This document shows positions 40,976 through 49,414 of a stretch of DNA of 64,000 nucleotides, piece after piece; within the stretch, counting starts at the first letter, position 1, and the number at the start of each line of letters is the position of its first letter. This DNA comes from Lachancea mirantina. Lineage: Eukaryota > Ascomycota > Saccharomycetes > Saccharomycetales > Saccharomycetaceae. Under the pieces are notes generated by a model, which saw only the letters and a program-made list of their open reading frames with translations, ran no database searches and was not told the DNA's origin. The translations under genes were made by a program, and so were the position numbers. Location of the stretch: assembly GCA_900074745.1 (NCBI GenBank), contig LT598468.1:558001-622000 (forward strand). The letters run 5' to 3'.

Positions 40976-42373
40976 TTAAAGCTCAATAGAGCCATTTGCG
41001 CTTCTATAAAAAGGCACGCCATCTCTTACGTTTTGGGCTCCAAATAGCCATGCGACAAGTCTTTCCAGGCCTAGCCCGAAGCCTCCGTGAGGAGCGCTTC
41101 CGTTTTGACGAAGTGACAGATACCATTCCATCGACGGCATGTTCATGTTTCTTCTCTCCATTTCTTGTACTAGTAGTTCATAGTTATCCTCACGGATACT
41201 TCCGCCAACTATTTCGCCCATTTTTGGAACAACGAGATCGAAACATGCTACGGTCTTGCCGTCGCTGTTTTGCTTCATGTAGAAAGCTTTACAATCTCTT
41301 GGGTAGTCGATGACGAATACGGGAGCATTGAAGTATGAAGCTAGCCATTTTTCGTGCTCCGATTGTAGTGCTTGGCCCCACTGGGGTGGGAATGTGAATT
41401 TTTGAATCGAATCGTGCTGTTTTTCCAGCAAGGAAATGGCTTCAGTGTAGGTCAGTACAGGCCAACTTTTGTTGACGATATCTTCCCACAGTTTGATTGC
41501 CATTTCGGGCGATTCTGCGCCTTCCTGGGGCACTATTGTGGGGAATATCGAGGTTTTCTGTGCCAGACAGGACTGAACCACATGTTTGATACCATCTTCC
41601 ACCAGCGACGTCAGAACGCGCACGTCGTCAACAAAACTGATTTCCGCCTCGAGCATCCAAAACTCGGACAGGTGTCGATTCGTGTCGCTTTCTTCGGCAC
41701 GGAAACACGGTATGAGTGACCAACATCGCCCCAAGGCTAGGGCCAAGACTTCGAGATGCAGCTGGCCCGAGACCGTCAAATACGTGGATTTCCCAAAATA
41801 CGAATTGACGTCCGAGTTCCCCTTCGAGCTTTGAGCATTGACGGAAAACAGTTCCCCTGCGCCCTCACAGTCTGCCGCAGTTAAAATTGGTGGGTTCGTC
41901 TTAGTAAAATCTCGAGATGTAAAGAATTCAGAAAGTGAATTTTCCACTATACTGCGAAACCGCAGCAAGGCGCCTAAGTAGTTGGATCGGTGCTTCAACG
42001 TAGGCAACGTTCGCAAGAATGCTAAAGTGTGATATTTCTTCTGTAGTGGATAATTTTCAGGAACAGAGCCCAAGATTTTCAAATCATCAGCTTTCGCTTC
42101 GAGTTCGAACGGTTGTTCACGGGTTGGTGTCGGTTTCCAAATTGCCTCTGCAATTTTTAACGATTGGCCAGTTCTCAACTGTTTGAGTATGGTGCCGTCT
42201 TGGCGCGGGACAACGATTTTCAATGTCTGCGATGACGTCCCGTCGCTCAGATCGATAAATGCCATTTTCTTCAATATCCTAACGGACTTGATCCAGCCCT
42301 GAACCTCTTTAACAGTGGCAGAAGGGCTTTTCGCATAGCGTAACAGATTCTTGACGGTGAGGGGCCCATGCAT
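40976..42373 (-). CDS. SLM5: Mitochondrial asparaginyl-tRNA synthetase
   Basis: A 465-residue class IIb aminoacyl-tRNA synthetase (S. cerevisiae Slm5: 492) that charges mitochondrial tRNA-Asn. An OB-fold anticodon-binding domain (about 18-110) precedes the catalytic domain. Motif 2 is visible as FRAEESDTNRHLSEF and motif 3 as GGFGLGLERLVAWLFG near the C-terminus. It is shorter than, and distinct from, cytosolic Ded81. Start ATG 42373. In S. cerevisiae this is YCR024C, so its place between PXP1 and MMS21 (YEL020C and YEL019C) shows interleaving of duplicated regions. Confidence 0.94.
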   Translation of the reverse strand: MHGPLTVKNLLRYAKSPSATVKEVQGWIKSVRILKKMAFIDLSDGTSSQTLKIVVPRQDGTILKQLRTGQSLKIAEAIWKPTPTREQPFELEAKADDLKILGSVPENYPLQKKYHTLAFLRTLPTLKHRSNYLGALLRFRSIVENSLSEFFTSRDFTKTNPPILTAADCEGAGELFSVNAQSSKGNSDVNSYFGKSTYLTVSGQLHLEVLALALGRCWSLIPCFRAEESDTNRHLSEFWMLEAEISFVDDVRVLTSLVEDGIKHVVQSCLAQKTSIFPTIVPQEGAESPEMAIKLWEDIVNKSWPVLTYTEAISLLEKQHDSIQKFTFPPQWGQALQSEHEKWLASYFNAPVFVIDYPRDCKAFYMKQNSDGKTVACFDLVVPKMGEIVGGSIREDNYELLVQEMERRNMNMPSMEWYLSLRQNGSAPHGGFGLGLERLVAWLFGAQNVRDGVPFYRSANGSIEL

Positions 42374-42465
42374 TGATCTTGTTATGACGTTGTGGTTCTT
42401 CTTTCAGAATAAGAAAAACCAGCCAGATACGTTACTGAAAATTATCACCAAATCACGAGACTCGA

Positions 42466-43254
42466 CTACAAGGTAACGGCATTGCTGTGTTCAGGATGAG
42501 GACGTTTTCGAGCTTTGTAGATATGTAACCGTAGTTCCATGAGCTTGTCTGGTATAAATTCGGACTCTGATATCGTTCTTTGACATCCCTGTGGACATTC
42601 GACCGGTCGACCTGCACTTCTTAATCTTTCAAAATGCATGCGTAGTGGTTCCGCATCGACAACATGGCCACATTTACGGGAGATCAAAGGTTGCCGAAAG
42701 AAGTCCTGGCTGATAGGGCATTTGAGCTCTATTTGGCCACCCTCGACTTTAATTTCATCGTTTGTATTGTTGTCGTCTGGGATCACACTCTGAGGGTCTT
42801 GCAAAATGAAAGGTAACGCCGTGATAAGCTTTTTCAAATCATTAACAGGCGGCATAAACGCGGCAGGGTCTTGCTCAAGAAGTTGTTTAGTCTCTGAATA
42901 CACGTTAGCGAGTTTAGGAGCTTTAAGAGTACCGTTTCTGTAGTCGTCCCAATTTTCCAATGTCAAAGGTTCAATTTCGGAGTTTTGGTTCTTGTAAGAT
43001 TCTTTAGTATCGTGGATGAGAGTGGCTTGTCGCAGTTCTCGCGATTGCGCCCTTATCAATTCATCGTACGCGTTTTGCAAAGGTCTCAAGTCGATCGGTT
43101 GGCCCAGCATCGCGATTTCTTTGATCACTTCGTAAAATTCAGATTGCACGATATCGAACATCGACGAATGGCTTACAGGTCTCCAGCGCTGTAAAGAGGT
43201 TTGCGGATGTAGTGGCAGTGTGTCTGGTAGCGCAGAATCGAAGTCTTGAGTCAT
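42466..43254 (-). CDS. MMS21: SUMO E3 ligase Mms21 (Smc5/6 complex)
   Basis: A 262-residue protein (S. cerevisiae: 267). The N-terminal helical region binds the Smc5 coiled coil; the C-terminal SP-RING begins at C179 (CPISQDFFRQPL) and continues with KCGHVVD and VECPQGCQ. It sumoylates chromosome proteins during repair and replication. Start ATG 43254; divergent from EAF5 over 150 bp, as in YEL019C-YEL018W. Confidence 0.93.
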   Translation of the reverse strand: MTQDFDSALPDTLPLHPQTSLQRWRPVSHSSMFDIVQSEFYEVIKEIAMLGQPIDLRPLQNAYDELIRAQSRELRQATLIHDTKESYKNQNSEIEPLTLENWDDYRNGTLKAPKLANVYSETKQLLEQDPAAFMPPVNDLKKLITALPFILQDPQSVIPDDNNTNDEIKVEGGQIELKCPISQDFFRQPLISRKCGHVVDAEPLRMHFERLRSAGRPVECPQGCQRTISESEFIPDKLMELRLHIYKARKRPHPEHSNAVTL

Positions 43255-43404
43255 TGGGGCGGTGCGTGCCTTGATTTTGGTTTAAGTTCTTGGTTTGACT
43301 TCTACGTGTTTGGGCATCGCTGGTGAAATTTCAGATCATCACCAACTGCACCATAGCGAAAACACAGGTTCAATTAGATATACAAGGGCCAACTGGAAGG
43401 TGGT

Positions 43405-44061
43405 ATGGACGAAATAATAGTGCTACAAGCGCTGTACGCTCTGTTATTGCAAAATAAATCAAGTAGGGTGTCGCTGGTGCGACTCCAGACGGAAATTAAT
43501 GAAAACCATCTATTGAGCAGATTGGTGCCAAGTACTGGAAATCAAGTGCTTTCAGTACACGATATCTTAGAGACGATCAAACGATTGTTCCCGAAGCAAA
43601 CCTCACTCACAGAGGGCCAAATTACGTTCTACAATTTACAACTCGCAGAACTGCGAGAGATGTTGTTCGAGATGTACCATGCTAGCCGAAAACGCCTACA
43701 AAACGAGATTCACGCGCTCGAGACTCGAATAGACCCGTTGTTGGAACACAAAGCGACGTCACAACGTACCCGATTGCTGGAGTTGTGTCGTGACACTTTG
43801 TTGAACAAATTCCAGGACCATGGGCACGCGGCCATCTACGAGGAACTTGTCGAAAACAGCGCTATTAAGCAACCGTTAAACCTTGATGGAATTCGGACGC
43901 AGACGCCAACAAGCATTCTGGAATTACAGGCATGGCTTCAGTTATGCGTCGCAAATACGACTTTATTACATCGCACTGGGTCGCCGGGGTGGAAAGCGGC
44001 GCGTGCAAGCCAAAAGGAACTTGAAGAGACGATTGCTTTTGTAAGGAGCGTGCTCGAGTGA
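43405..44061 (+). CDS. EAF5: NuA4 acetyltransferase subunit Eaf5
   Basis: A 218-residue protein, shorter than S. cerevisiae Eaf5 (279), which has extra low-complexity insertions. Shared blocks include the start region (VLQ..LYALLLQNK), DILETIKRLFP, LCRDTLLNKF and the C-terminus ETIAFVRSVLE. Eaf5 forms the Eaf5/7/3 module of the NuA4 histone acetyltransferase (TINTIN). No known domain is obvious by eye. Start ATG 43405. Confidence 0.9.
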   Translation: MDEIIVLQALYALLLQNKSSRVSLVRLQTEINENHLLSRLVPSTGNQVLSVHDILETIKRLFPKQTSLTEGQITFYNLQLAELREMLFEMYHASRKRLQNEIHALETRIDPLLEHKATSQRTRLLELCRDTLLNKFQDHGHAAIYEELVENSAIKQPLNLDGIRTQTPTSILELQAWLQLCVANTTLLHRTGSPGWKAARASQKELEETIAFVRSVLE

Positions 44062-44622
44062 CGACAGCACAAGCGTAGCACCAGCGGTAAGAGGCATACC
44101 AGTAACGGGCATACAGTTGGGACACACACGATTAATTAGGTACACATTATACGTATAAAAAGCCGGCACACGCAACACACACGCGAGTAGCACGGCACAC
44201 GCACTGAGACACTCACAAACACACGAACACACACACACACTCACACACGCCAGCACAAGTAGTAATCAAGCCCAACGGGACAAACACGAACGGAAAATAA
44301 AAATTGGAGGACAACCGATGAGGGTGAGGCGGGAAAGAACTTTTCGGGAGCGTACGATAACGTACGGGGTACTTCCTTTTCTCTTAAATCCACCGCTAGC
44401 TCGGACACACACACCGAGCCAGCAGTAGGTTTGAACGGGAAAAAACCAAAAAACCCACACACGGGTACGTAGCAGCACGTGACCGCTGTCGGTCACGTGA
44501 TCGATCGATGTAAACTCCGCCCCTTATACCCGTCTAATCCCGCGCTCACTCGCACACGTGTAAGCCCCGCGTCTTCGCTCCTAGATCAACGTAACGCTGC
44601 AAAGGCGGCTCTGCGAAGCTCT
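44062..44622. other. Convergent spacer EAF5/PMP with TATA, CA-rich tract and E-box palindrome
   Basis: A 561-bp region between two converging genes that nevertheless has promoter-like content: TATAAAAA at 44154-44161 (plus strand), a CA-rich low-complexity tract at about 44166-44250, and three CACGTG sites at 44476, 44494 and 44555. A non-coding transcript running antisense to the PMP gene is possible. No credible ORF is seen. Confidence 0.5.
44476..44499. repeat. Palindrome of two CACGTG boxes
   Basis: CACGTGACCG (44476-44485) and CGGTCACGTG (44490-44499) are exact complements around CTGT. Each arm includes a full Cbf1/Pho4 E-box. A third box is at 44555-44560. Confidence 0.9.
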
Positions 44623-44742
44623 TTAGAACTTCTGCAGACCCTTTTGTCTCGCCATCCACTTCTTGTATAGCATTAGGACAATGATGGCGATGGCAGTCAA
44701 ACCAACAAGAATAAAGACTAAGATAACTCCACCTGGCAACAT
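44623..44742 (-). CDS. PMP2: Plasma-membrane H+-ATPase proteolipid Pmp1/Pmp2
   Basis: A 39-codon gene below the usual ORF length limit. The peptide starts MLPGGVILVFILVGLTAIAI and ends with a basic KKWMARQKGLQKF tail, almost the same as S. cerevisiae Pmp1 and Pmp2 (40 and 43 residues). These single-span proteolipids associate with the Pma1 proton ATPase of the plasma membrane. The start is ATG 44742 and the stop TAA at 44625-44623. A minus-strand TATATAAA lies about 120 bp upstream (plus 44861-44868). In S. cerevisiae the pair is PMP1 (YCR024C-A) and PMP2 (YEL017C-A); one ancestor is expected here. Confidence 0.95.
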   Translation of the reverse strand: MLPGGVILVFILVGLTAIAIIVLMLYKKWMARQKGLQKF

Positions 44743-45718
44743 TTGTATGAGTATGTGTGTCGAGTACAACCGCGATTAGAATCCTTTTCGAGTTCTAGGT
44801 GTTCCGGTCAACTGTAAAAAGCCTTATAGGTGTAACCTGAATTTCCGGGTTTCTTCGTCTTTTATATACCAGACCAGGGATGAAAAACCTTCTCAAGACT
44901 TTCCCATACCTATTTGAGACTTATTTGGGCCTGACTGGACGACGTCCCTGCGACTCAGTCTAGGTAAATTGCCCAATGGGCACCCCGAGGAAAACAAACA
45001 TACGAGGATAGATTTCTGCCTGGTTACAAATATTCGCTCGGAAGCTCCTAGACAATGTCGTGAGAGGGGTTGTTTACGTTTCCCAGACAGAGTCGGAGCA
45101 CGCATGTTGCCCGAATGGTTGCCATTAGCTCAGAATGAAGCGCAGCGCTGCTTGGCAAGCCGCGCCGCCTGCGTGGCTTTCTGCGCCTGACGGATGCGTG
45201 GCAGGCACCTGATTGGGACCCGGAGCCAGCTGATTAACAGATGCGGGAGTTCCGTTTGCCGCAGCGAATACTAAGGGCCGTCTCCGTGCGGGCCGAAGCG
45301 GCCGCAGGGCGGCAGACGTAAGGGGGTGTTCGGGTGTTGCGAAGTGAGAAATGAGGAGGACGGGTAACCATAGGCAGGTCACGTGCTGTAGCAAGCGGGG
45401 CAGAACGTGACACGTGGTCTTGCTCAACCGTGTGAAGTTACTCTAAAGTTGCCGAGTCACGTGCTTGTGGTTTTATCTGTGCACGTGGTGTCCCGCGCTT
45501 TAAGTCATCTCGCACGAGACATCGCGTCCCAGTTTTGTTTTTCATCTTTTCTGCAAACAGTAAGGGTGGGCCCCTTCCCACAACAACAACAACAACACAT
45601 AACCACAAGCACTTCTCAGTTCACGAAAGTCAAGCGGATTTCACGTCAAGCGTTTGATCCCGCTACTATTGCTTGTTTTTCAACCCGAGAAACGTGAAAA
45701 GACAACCCACACGGTGCC
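44743..45718. other. Divergent promoter region PMP2/GTT3
   Basis: 976 bp. Near the PMP gene it is AT-neutral with a TATA box; from about 45170 it becomes GC-rich, including GCGGCCGC (45298-45305). It holds a Reb1 site and four CACGTG boxes (listed). A CAACAA repeat at about 45580-45597 lies in the GTT3 leader. Short ORFs here are not credible. Confidence 0.55.
45361..45487. promoter_or_regulatory. Reb1 site plus four CACGTG boxes upstream of GTT3
   Basis: CGGGTAA (Reb1 core) at 45361-45367 is followed by CACGTG at 45380, 45411, 45458 and 45482. Four E-boxes in 108 bp suggest Cbf1 or Pho4 input. Motif reading only. Confidence 0.65.
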
Positions 45719-46666
45719 ATGTCGCTGAAAAAGTGGAAAAAAATCGAACTTTTGGACCTCGCAGACAAGCTCGACATCTACGTGTCGCAGTCCTCGACCA
45801 AGGCCAAGATCGCAGACAAGATCCAAGAGTACCTGGAGTTACTCGAAACGCCTCTGGACCTCCAGGAGTATCCGGAGCTCGCCACGTACTACGAGAGCGT
45901 GAGCACGAGCGACGACGACGACGACAACAACAAGATCGCAGACACAATTGTGTCTGCGAAGTTGGAGACCAGTGAAGAAGAAGCCGAAAACGATGACGAA
46001 GAAGAGGAGGCCGAGAACGATAATGAAGACGACGGAGAAGCCGGCGAGGGCAAAACTGGGTTTGCATGGACTTCGTCGCTCGATTTCAGCCGCATAACCC
46101 CAGCCGAAAGCCCGTTTGCGTTCAAGTTCCACGAGTTTTTGCAGGACGTGCAGGAACGTGCGCGGGAAGCCAACGAAAACTTGCAGGACGCACTTTCGAC
46201 CATCCCAGCGGTCGATGCCGTTTTTATGGCGATCGAGTTCTACGTGTACGTGGTCGCGCCACATGTCAAGCTGGCGCCTTTTTCACACGCGCCCCAGGTG
46301 GTATTTTCCGTTGGATGGCGCGAATTTGCGTCGTTGATCTTGTTTTGGGCCGGCTGGTCCGTCGCGGTACCGGCTTTGGTCGCTTACTACGTGAATTTCA
46401 TCCGCTACGATCTGCCCGACATGAACGTGGACCCGATGGTGTTTCACGTGACCAAAGCGCTTTTGGCGTTGTTGGTGTCCAAATGGCAGCCCTCGTTTGC
46501 GAACGAAGCCGCGTACACGGTCAAGGACGTTTCGGGTAACGTTTCCGCTGCGGACGTTGCCGCACATTGGTTCCGGTTCGCACTCATCGAATGGAAGCTG
46601 CAGCTTGGACTTTTGCCCTTTGTATTGGCCGTGGCAGGTTGTGCCCTGTGCCTTTACGTGTTGTGA
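45719..46666 (+). CDS. GTT3: Gtt3-like membrane protein with N-terminal SAP-like region
   Basis: A 315-residue protein (S. cerevisiae Gtt3: 337). Residues about 9-45 form a SAP/HeH-like helix pair (LLDLADKLDIYVSQSSTKAKIADKI). A very acidic, Asp/Glu/Asn-rich stretch follows (about 60-115). Hydrophobic segments lie near 165-180 and 205-228, and the last 20 residues form another. SAP-acidic-membrane order resembles nuclear-membrane proteins; the glutathione transferase label of the yeast gene is not supported by any motif I can see. Start ATG 45719. Converges with NPP1. Matches YEL017W. Confidence 0.85.
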   Translation: MSLKKWKKIELLDLADKLDIYVSQSSTKAKIADKIQEYLELLETPLDLQEYPELATYYESVSTSDDDDDNNKIADTIVSAKLETSEEEAENDDEEEEAENDNEDDGEAGEGKTGFAWTSSLDFSRITPAESPFAFKFHEFLQDVQERAREANENLQDALSTIPAVDAVFMAIEFYVYVVAPHVKLAPFSHAPQVVFSVGWREFASLILFWAGWSVAVPALVAYYVNFIRYDLPDMNVDPMVFHVTKALLALLVSKWQPSFANEAAYTVKDVSGNVSAADVAAHWFRFALIEWKLQLGLLPFVLAVAGCALCLYVL

Positions 46667-46690
46667 TATTATGTAGATTAGTGTAACGTG

Positions 46691-46720
46691 TCGCGAGCGC
46701 ATGCGAACGCATGCGAGCGC
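46691..46720 (+). repeat. 10-bp tandem repeat between GTT3 and NPP1
   Basis: Three units of a [A/T][T/C]GCGARCGC-type decamer, each one or two changes apart, containing CGCATGCG palindromes. It sits in the 93-bp convergent spacer. Confidence 0.75.
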
Positions 46721-46759
46721 AAGTAACATTAAAGATTGGGTGTGATTCTGACGTGGCGG

Positions 46760-48916
46760 TCACGTGACGCGCCCCTCCTCAGAAGCACCCACACCCAGAT
46801 CGTCTCGCAACTCGTCCACCAGATCCTCGGCCTCGGCGAGGATCGAGTGCGCGATGTCGTGGGCCCCGTCCAGAATCGAATGGAACCAGTCCGGCTTGGG
46901 CGGTGACGTCATCGAGGGGGGCGACGGGTCCGTCTGCAGTGACAATCGTGCTGACGCCGACAACGTCGACGTCGTCTGCGCCCCCGCTTCCGCCCCCGCT
47001 TCCGCCCAATTCCACAGCTCGTTGTAGGCGCTGTCGGGGTAGCGCTCCCTCAAAGCCGGCACGGACTCGTGCCACGCGCGCGGCAGCGCGCGTTGCGCCC
47101 ACGCGTCGTCTCCAGCCCCAACCGGGTACTGCCACGACCCGTTGTTGGCGGCCACGGTAGCTACCTGCAACGTATCGCACACCAGCTGGTACACTTCCAG
47201 GTTCGAGAACGGCGCAAGATACCCGGTCCGGCCGCGCACCGCGTGCGCGGGCAGTCGGGCAACCGCTTCCTCGAAGTACGGCCCGAGTCCCAGGAAGAAC
47301 GCCCGCATGTCTGGGTGCGTGTTGTTGTAGCCGTGCATGCCGAACTGGGATCTGCCCTGTGCGCGCAGCAGGGCCAGCTCGCGTCGCGTAACGACGTAGT
47401 AGCCCGGCTCCGGCACAATCCACAGCGGCGCAATCCGGTACCCGTACGTGTGAGCTTCCGATCCGCGGAACTGCCACTCCCGCGGCATCTCGTCCCGGAG
47501 ATACACCCGGAACCCCCGGGAGCCGCGCAGCGCGGCCTGCAGCGCGGCGTGCACCGCGGCAACCCGCGCAGGGTCCGAGACCCGGATCGCGTAGTTGACC
47601 CCGTGCACCACGTAGCTGAGGTCGCCGCCCCGCACGGTCTCGTCTAGCAGCTCTTCCCACACCACGTACCGGCCGGAAGCCGCGTCCGCGACGTCGACGG
47701 TGGACATGCCGTGGTCGCTGACAACGACCAGATTGCCGCGCACGCCGCGCGCCCGCGCCCGTACACCCCGCCACAGCTGTTCCAGAAACCGGTCGATCCG
47801 CTGCAACTCCGCGACCAGCTGCGGCGACATCTGTGCTCCGTGCGCGTGCGCAAACGTGTCCGCGGCAGGCACGTACGCGAGCAGCAGCGCGGGCGGCGCG
47901 GGCATGTCTAGGTACGCCAGGACGCGGTCGAGCTTGTCCTCGAGGGGCTCTTGGAGCCAGAACCGCGCGCGGTACGCGGGCTCCCGCGTCCCGTCTGGGT
48001 TCCATTCGTCCGGGTACACGGTTTCGCTGCCGGGCCACATGTGCGTGGCCGCGGTGGCGTTGCCGCCGGCGTTGCCGCCGAGCGACTGCTGCACGGTCTG
48101 CCACAAAGGCGTGCCGCCGCGCCAAAACGCCGGGTCCTGCGGGGTGTCTGTGTGCGCGAACGCGCGCTGTAGCTCCGGGTCCCAGAACCCGTTGCTCACG
48201 ATCCCGTGCTCGCTCGGGTACAGGCCTGTCACCAGGGACCAATGGTTGGGGAACGTCTGCGACGGGAACTGGGGCAGCATGTACGGGGCCGTGAGCGCGG
48301 CGCCGGGGCCGGGGCCGGGGCCGGGGCCGTCCTCGGCCGCGGAGCCGTTGCCGCTGTAGAGCGCGCACAGCCACGGCGTCGTCTCCGCGCTTACGTACGC
48401 CGGGTGGAACCCGTCCAACGAAACCAACACGGTGAGCGGGGGGGCGCCGGAGCCCGGGGCGCCGCCCGGGGGCGGCCCCGGGGGCTCCTCAAGGGGCTCC
48501 CCAACGGGCGCCCCTAGGGGTCCTACTGCGGGTCCCCGCCCGGACACCGCCCGCACCGTGAGCACGGTGGCGCCTGCTCCCACCAGGGCCACTACGGCGG
48601 CCCGCTTCGCGACCCGCTTCGCGACCCGGCCCCAGTCCTTGCCCCCCTGCGTCAGCTCCCGCCACTCGGGCAGTTCGCCCCCGGGGGCCTCGGGGCCCCC
48701 GGGGGCTCCCCCCGCTCGCCACTGCTGCAGTTCGATCCCCGCCGCGGTTTCGTCCCTCCCCACGCCCACCCCTCGCCGGAACCACCACAGACGCACCCGT
48801 CTCCGCTGCCGGCCCCACCACCCGGCGCCTCGGCCCGCTCCGGCCCCGTTCGCAAAATCCCACTCGTCTACGTCAAACCGCTCGTCTACGTCAAAATGCT
48901 CGTCCTCGTCTTCCAT
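46760..48916 (-). CDS. NPP1: Ecto-nucleotide pyrophosphatase/phosphodiesterase Npp1/Npp2
   Basis: A 718-residue type II membrane protein (S. cerevisiae Npp1: 742). The N-terminus is acidic, with a repeated FDVDE motif, then one hydrophobic anchor at about 107-125, a Pro/Gly-rich stem and the lumenal or external alkaline-phosphatase-fold domain. The nucleophile is T221 in FPSQTFPNHW; metal ligands are visible in VSDHGMSTV and HGYNNTHPDM. It hydrolyses extracellular nucleotides and is phosphate-starvation induced in yeast. One gene represents NPP1 (YCR026C) and NPP2 (YEL016C). The sequence is extremely GC-rich, which creates long antisense ORFs that I reject. Start ATG 48916. Confidence 0.93.
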   Translation of the reverse strand: MEDEDEHFDVDERFDVDEWDFANGAGAGRGAGWWGRQRRRVRLWWFRRGVGVGRDETAAGIELQQWRAGGAPGGPEAPGGELPEWRELTQGGKDWGRVAKRVAKRAAVVALVGAGATVLTVRAVSGRGPAVGPLGAPVGEPLEEPPGPPPGGAPGSGAPPLTVLVSLDGFHPAYVSAETTPWLCALYSGNGSAAEDGPGPGPGPGAALTAPYMLPQFPSQTFPNHWSLVTGLYPSEHGIVSNGFWDPELQRAFAHTDTPQDPAFWRGGTPLWQTVQQSLGGNAGGNATAATHMWPGSETVYPDEWNPDGTREPAYRARFWLQEPLEDKLDRVLAYLDMPAPPALLLAYVPAADTFAHAHGAQMSPQLVAELQRIDRFLEQLWRGVRARARGVRGNLVVVSDHGMSTVDVADAASGRYVVWEELLDETVRGGDLSYVVHGVNYAIRVSDPARVAAVHAALQAALRGSRGFRVYLRDEMPREWQFRGSEAHTYGYRIAPLWIVPEPGYYVVTRRELALLRAQGRSQFGMHGYNNTHPDMRAFFLGLGPYFEEAVARLPAHAVRGRTGYLAPFSNLEVYQLVCDTLQVATVAANNGSWQYPVGAGDDAWAQRALPRAWHESVPALRERYPDSAYNELWNWAEAGAEAGAQTTSTLSASARLSLQTDPSPPSMTSPPKPDWFHSILDGAHDIAHSILAEAEDLVDELRDDLGVGASEEGRVT
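48305..48328 (+). repeat. GGGGCC x4 hexanucleotide repeat inside NPP1
   Basis: Four exact GGGGCC units on the plus strand, encoding Gly-Pro repeats in the stem of the minus-strand NPP1 protein. The G-rich strand could form a G-quadruplex. Confidence 0.9.
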
Positions 48917-49414
48917 CGCTAGTACCCTCTCGGTTCTCTTCGAAGCAACGTATTACGATCTCCCACGTAGCCTTCCCGCGCCGCTCTTACGTGCTGCACG
49001 ACCTCTCTTCTTTCTTCTTCTGGCACGGCTATCTCGAATAAGCAAAGCGACCGCTGGAACAAGAAAGAAAGCAACTTACGCAATAGTCCGCAACTCGAAG
49101 AAGAACCGAGCGCATAACGCACTGCTCAATATGCATTGTGGCGGTTTCTTTTTCGCTCGGCGCGCTTCCCGCGCTGTATAAAAGGGCGCGTCGCACGCCG
49201 ACGACGACCCGTGCTGGTCCACAAGACACACACGGTCAGTTTCTCTACGTCTCGCTACGTTTCGCTGGTTTCGCTAGTTTCGCTAGTTTCGCCCGTGTAC
49301 AAACTCTACAAGCTCACAAGAGAGCAGGTCCTGCATACTTTGCCCGCCAGCCGCACGAAACCCCCTGGTCGGTCCATTTCGTTCCACTTCGTTCCATTCC
49401 GTCCCGCCGCAACA
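48917..49414. other. Divergent promoter NPP1 / dehydrogenase
   Basis: 498 bp. A TATAAAAG box at 49177-49184 serves the plus-strand dehydrogenase, followed by a repeat-bearing leader of about 200 bp. The dehydrogenase frame is open through the leader (from an ATG at 49136), but I treat this as non-coding. Confidence 0.6.
49249..49294 (+). repeat. GTTTCGCTA-type 9-bp repeats in the 5' leader
   Basis: Units start at 49249, 49259, 49268, 49277 and 49286; the three from 49259 to 49285 are 9 bp, nearly identical and contiguous. They lie between the TATA box and the dehydrogenase ATG. Confidence 0.85.

Noticed and set aside
46779-48374. 531-codon minus ORF and 60-219-codon plus ORFs within NPP1
   Set aside because: Out-of-frame or antisense shadows made possible by very high GC; the NPP1 frame holds all catalytic motifs.
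49136-49414. 93-codon N-terminal extension of the dehydrogenase, and the 372-codon antisense ORF over it
   Set aside because: The extension starts before the TATA box and covers the repeat leader; the antisense frame is a GC artefact.
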